Below are positions 59,930 through 64,000 of a DNA stretch of 64,000 nucleotides, piece by piece. The notes below the pieces were generated by a model. The model was not told the DNA's origin. It was given only the letters and a program-made list of their open reading frames with translations, and did not search any database. Origin of the DNA: Verticillium longisporum (taxonomy: Eukaryota; Ascomycota; Sordariomycetes; Glomerellales; Plectosphaerellaceae); NCBI GenBank assembly GCA_019188255.1, contig JAETXT010000003.1, positions 6,262,001 through 6,326,000 on the forward strand, in the 5' to 3' direction. The stretch's first letter is position 1. The number at the start of each line of letters is the position of its first letter. Both the position numbers and the translations under genes were made by a program.

Positions 59930-62634
59930 CTATGCCCGAATGCGGCAGCATTCCTGTCAGTTTGGAGCCCGAGCAAGACATGCGCAACTTGGTTCGCATC
60001 ACACCCTCTCAAGCCTCGATTTATACACCCGCATATCTATCTTGAGCTCGACCACGGCCTCGACAGCCTCCCCCACAGCTTTTCTCCAATGAACGACCCG
60101 ACGACTACCTTACTTTCCCTTATCCCCACCCCGCGCCTGTCTGGCCCATTGCCTTCCGCTTACGGTACACAGCCCCGCCTACCGCGCCAAGCAGCCGCGT
60201 CCGCGCGGGCCACACGTCCACTCACGCCACGCCCCAAGACACCCTCGTCGCCGCCCAAAAATAGGTATACGCTAGAACACCCGCGGCAACGCGGCTCGGG
60301 CGCACGGATCTCAGACACCATCGTGCGCTGCCTTGGTAGGTGGGGTTGGCCCCTCGGTCAGAACCCATTCAACCACCCAACCACCCCATCCCATCCATCC
60401 ATCCACCCACTACCCATGTGCATTACTCCCCTCCCTTGCTCTGTGTCCGTTGCTCGGCCGAAGGAGAGACAAGGGGAGGAAGCGAAGCAAAAAAAACCAA
60501 AGAAAAAAAAAGACAGACATTCGTCACGCCCGTTCCTCCCGCCCGCATTTAGATTAGATGACAGCTGACAAGCCCTTCTCGTCGGGAACGCTAAACCGCT
60601 TTGCACCCTCGGTCAGAGAACCGAGTCGCTCGAAAGAGCAAAAACTGCTATGAACTGCACGACTACGCATCTTGGACATGTCTCAAGGGCCCACGCCCAC
60701 TCACACACACACGTACACGCAGCGAATTACAGCAATCGCTAAGTTTGGCGAATGTCTAGCTTCCTGCTTCCTGCTTCCCGCTTCCCGCCCACCCAGAGTT
60801 CGTCTTGACGATCGGGCATCATCCGTCTGGAGACCTGGTCCGCCTCGTCCTCTTCCCTCCCCCGGCGGGGGGCCAAGAATCAATACACCGTCGTGGGAGT
60901 TTCGAGGCCCCCCTCCAATGGATCCGTGCTAGCGAGTGCGATGTTGATCAGGAAAGTGGACAATGGACAAGAGAAATGCCCCTCCCAGGGCCGGAAGAAC
61001 GGCCCTCTTCCTTCGAGATCGCCGAGCTCCACCTCATTGGACCCCAGTCCCGGGTCGGCGACCGTTGCCAAGTAGGGCACGACCTACAGCTTGCGGCCCG
61101 GAAGGAGCCGAGTCTGCCTGGCCGTCACCACATGCCATTGATTGGCGGGACTCGCCAGTCTGGACAACCCAAAAGAAATCACATGTCGCCGTTGACTCAC
61201 AGCACATACACGAGGTCAAGCAGTGCAGCCAATTGTGTGGGAAGAGAAACAGAACGCTGTGTTTTGAGAGAAGAGTATCACCATGTCTATCGCCCAGGCC
61301 ATCTAGTATCGCCGTCTTGAGTCGCTATGCGCCAATCCTCCCGCCCTACACCAGCTCCATTTTCCGCAGGATGATAGCCAAACCGAAGCCGGCCCCGAGG
61401 CTTGTTCCGCCCTGCACTTCCTCCTGCACATGGCAGGATGAGTGAAGATTCGACAATGCCGGATTGTGTCGTCTTGGTTGGAGAAAAGGGGAGAGATCCA
61501 GAAACCCCCAATAGAAAGCAAAATAAGCCAAAAAGCATCGACCGACTGAGGAGATCGCTGTGGGAGCGTCCTGCGGAGCAAACCGGTTGCTACCGATGAC
61601 CTCCAAAGCTGATTGTGTGACCCCCTCCTCCGGTTCGTTGCAATCCCTGCTGCCAGAACAGAGTCGACTTTGGGACTTGCCCTCTGAGGTAGTACATGCC
61701 TGATGCAAAGACAAGAAGAGAGCAACATCAAGAAGAAAAAATGACGAGATGGAAATGATTGAAGAGAAGGAAAAAGAAAAAAAAAACGAAAAATCATCAG
61801 GAAGCCGTGGCCCACAACGCTCGTGCCGCTCATTACCAAAGCATGTCCAAAACGCCAGACGATCCCCTTCGTCCTGCCCAATGCACCAACTCCCTTACAA
61901 TACAGGCCCGTGTCGGCAAGAGCCGAAGTATGTTGGCAGAAGGCCGAAACATGCGCGGAGAAGAAGATAAGAAAACGGGCTGCGAAGCCGGATATATGAA
62001 GGGAATTGAAGGGTCGAGGACCAAACGAACCGGAAAACGCACACGGGCTCGCCCCCAGTTGTGAATCGCCCCAGAGACAATCGTTGAAGGAAAAACGATG
62101 CGAGCAACAAACTCCTATAAATCAAATCCTTTCGACCCAATCGGAAGGAGAGCAGAAACCCAAGCAGCATGCCAAACGCCTTGCAAAAGAGGGGAAGAGG
62201 TGGGTATCGAGCAGAAGCAACGGTTCAACGTAGCCGTCGGGGGTGCAACTGTTCGTGTTTCGTCGTTGAGTGTTGTAGGGAGGCCGTGATCGAGTGACAT
62301 GTCGTGTATAATCCCCTCTGTCTTTGGTGGTTTCGTTGCTTAGTCCATGGCGGGTCGTTGTTTAGAAAGGTACGGGACGAGATCGCCGCCGGCCTTGGGT
62401 CTGGCCACTCGATGCTGCCATGAGGTCTTGAGTGATCCTGGGTGGGGCAGATGCCGAAAGCGACCTGTCGAAGCCTTCGAAGAGGAGAGAAAGCTGGGAT
62501 GGCGGCGGCGCAAGGGTGTGGGAAGCAGATCTCCTTCGGAACGAGTTGAGAAACGCAGCCCAGCCCTCAAGCTTGAATTTGTCCAGCTTGGGAGAGTGCC
62601 AGGAGGAGCAGCCCGTCACCAAAGACAGTACTTT
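59930..62634. other. Intergenic, right flank of the A+T-rich block
   Basis: Base composition returns to normal at once. Open frames of up to about 200 codons occur on both strands (for example 59924-60568 + and 61303-61881 -) but are Pro/Ser/Arg-rich, overlap each other and carry no known motif. No gene is called over 2.7 kb. Confidence 0.55.
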
Positions 62635-62874
62635 TCATCGGTAGTGGTGGGAGCTTCGAGATGATCGGCTGCTGTGGTAGCCCGAGTCGGAGTATGTGTA
62701 TGGCGAGGACTGCTGCCGGGCGCTCTGCGTATGCGCACTGCAAGCGTAACCGACAAATATCGTCCGCTGCTGGATGCTGTGGCCGGGGCGTCCATAACCA
62801 GCGCATCGGTCGACAGCGTGCTGGTAGTAGAGGCAACGGCATGCCGAGTACAGCTCAACCAATTGGTAACACAT
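62635..62874 (-). CDS. 79-residue Cys-rich hypothetical protein (MCYQLVE type)
   Basis: From ATG 62874 the frame reads MCYQLVELYSACRCLYYQHA, then VDRCAGYGRPGHSIQQRTIF and VGYACSAH, ending in a Ser/Tyr/His-rich tail (SRSSRSSHHYR). The Cys/His spacing resembles a small zinc-binding fold and this start is familiar from uncharacterised proteins of Sordariomycetes, but no function is known to me. The frame is open upstream to 63132; the extra 86 residues look like leader sequence, so the shorter start is preferred. No signal peptide. Confidence 0.65.
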   Translation of the reverse strand: MCYQLVELYSACRCLYYQHAVDRCAGYGRPGHSIQQRTIFVGYACSAHTQSARQQSSPYTYSDSGYHSSRSSRSSHHYR

Positions 62875-64000
62875 GGTGATGTCTGGAACTTGAGGACACA
62901 AATTCGAGTGACAGAGTAATCTCTGGAGGCTTTGTAGGGTGCTGTGGAAAGAGGAGGAGAGCCTTCGCTGGATTAATTGGGAAGACGAGCGATGGTATGG
63001 GCTGCGTACACCGAGGGATGGTGGTTGTGGATGAAAGTGAACGGAAAGGAAACCAGAAAGGAAAGAGATATGCTTTTGAGTGATGTGATGCGAGAGGCAA
63101 GACAACAGGCAGATATGGGACCAGGAAGGCATCGCAGCCTTATAGACCTGGCAGCCTGGTATGAATGGTGGCTCGTCATACTTGGGACGAGTGTGGTTCG
63201 GGGCCTGTCAAGGCAGCAGTGACCCTGGGCGCGGCAGCGGCATGCGATACCATCTGACTGAGATCCAGTGACTGGGACTAGGTGACCAGGAAGCAGTGCC
63301 CGCGTCTGAGCTGCATACCGTCTGCCGCGCAAGGTACCTGGATGACATGATGGCGCAGGACCTCCAGGAGGCTGCCTTGCCTCGCCCGGACTTGGGCTTG
63401 GGCATGGGCTTTGGAAGGGGGGGACCTACGATCGCTGAGGCTAAGGCGCAGCAGCAGCGGTAGCGGCGACGAAGAAGGAACAGAAGGTGAGAAATTGAGG
63501 CCATGGGGTGTGGATAACAGTACAGAGGGCTGGGTTGGAGGGGCGTGTCACGCCTGTGGGTAGGTACGGTAGGGGGGTGGAGATCAACCACTGGGGGGCA
63601 GCAGGAGCGTGTGTGTGGTGGTACCGATGTCTTGTAAGTAAGTGCCCACGGTTCGGCCAGACGAGTCACCCATGGATTTTTGGGGGCCAATTTTGGAAAA
63701 TGGAAATTACCCTGGCCGACCCCCAGAACACGCCAGGATGATCGCCATTCGCCGACGAGCTGCAGCAGGGCTGACGCGATGCGATGTGATGCGATGCTGT
63801 GTGCCTGGAGCCTGGGGTCTGGGACGCTTTCAACGTGTGGACGTGGTACGAAGACGACTGGAATAGGTAGATGTGCAGAGACGGACGCTCAGTCAGCCAG
63901 TCGTTATTCCTAATCTGAGGCAGTAACGGTGCGGGCACTGCTTTGGCTGTGTTGCTTGGTGCTCCGGATAGCTCGAGGTTCCATCGAGATCCCATCGCAC
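62875..64000. other. Intergenic to right window edge
   Basis: Leader of the small Cys-rich gene and further sequence with a GGTAGGTACGGTAGG tract near 63560. No coding signal that I can support. Confidence 0.55.

Noticed and set aside
59924..60568. 214-codon open frame right of the RIP block
   Set aside because: Starts inside the element end/target duplication, is Pro/Ser-rich and has no recognisable feature.
1..64000. CRISPR arrays, bacterial operons, tRNA or rRNA genes
   Set aside because: No regularly spaced repeats of array type, no rRNA-like stretch, and no tRNA B-box with a fitting cloverleaf was found by eye; a covariance-model scan would settle tRNAs.

Overview
This is nuclear DNA of a filamentous ascomycete (Pezizomycotina), most likely a Sordariomycete. 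The genes have short GT-AG introns (about 50-80 nt, with one proposed 253-nt intron), G+C-rich coding sequence and typical fungal families: an SLN1 histidine kinase, a HET-domain protein, ORM, a TinC/Msd1-type protein, TRM44, Pof3/Dia2 and a GH20 hexosaminidase. An A+T-rich block at 51.1-59.9 kb is almost free of CpA/TpG, the signature of repeat-induced point mutation (RIP). I cannot name the species.

Layout. 1-2941 (-): SLN1 osmosensor kinase, cut by the left edge. 5765-7951 (+): HET-domain gene with one in-frame TAA. 8496-10730 (-): broken F-box/LRR gene. 12387-14463 (-): Air1/Air2-like five-knuckle protein. 16530-17235 (+): ORM sphingolipid regulator. 18424-19601 (+): secreted Cys/His-repeat protein with a GPI-type tail. 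20360-21193 (+): O-methyltransferase. 22163-22615 (+): small unknown protein. 22.6-28.6 kb: gene-poor. 28593-32837 (+): large low-complexity protein. 33831-35379 (-): ten-knuckle CCHC protein with a possible extra 5' exon. 37810-39077 (+): aldo-keto reductase. 39233-40730 (-): TRM44. 41281-43726 (+): TinC/Msd1-type spindle-pole protein. 44077-46351 (-): Pof3/Dia2 TPR/F-box/LRR protein. 46585-48842 (-): secreted GH20 hexosaminidase. 51144-59921: RIP-degraded block with inverted ends and an 8-bp target duplication (hAT-like). 56253-58110: an un-RIPed pogo-type element nested in it. 62635-62874 (-): 79-residue unknown protein. Stretches between these hold tandem repeats and TAGG-rich palindromes but no gene I can support.

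Two facts matter when reading the annotation. First, at least nine genes break frame, and nearly every break is explained by one base missing from a homopolymer while conserved protein sequence continues in the next frame. This points to sequencing or assembly undercalls, so most of these genes are probably intact in the organism. Second, two genes (HET and F-box) also carry in-frame stops that cannot be explained this way.

Functionally the genes are mostly unrelated housekeeping loci: stress signalling, RNA surveillance, sphingolipid control, tRNA methylation, spindle-pole anchoring, SCF ubiquitin ligase and chitin turnover. There is no recognisable biosynthetic cluster. The less ordinary content is the wall-type Cys/His-repeat protein, the four-copy LxDFIR motif in the large low-complexity protein, the extra exon of the knuckle protein, and the nested transposon structure with its 58-bp hairpin.
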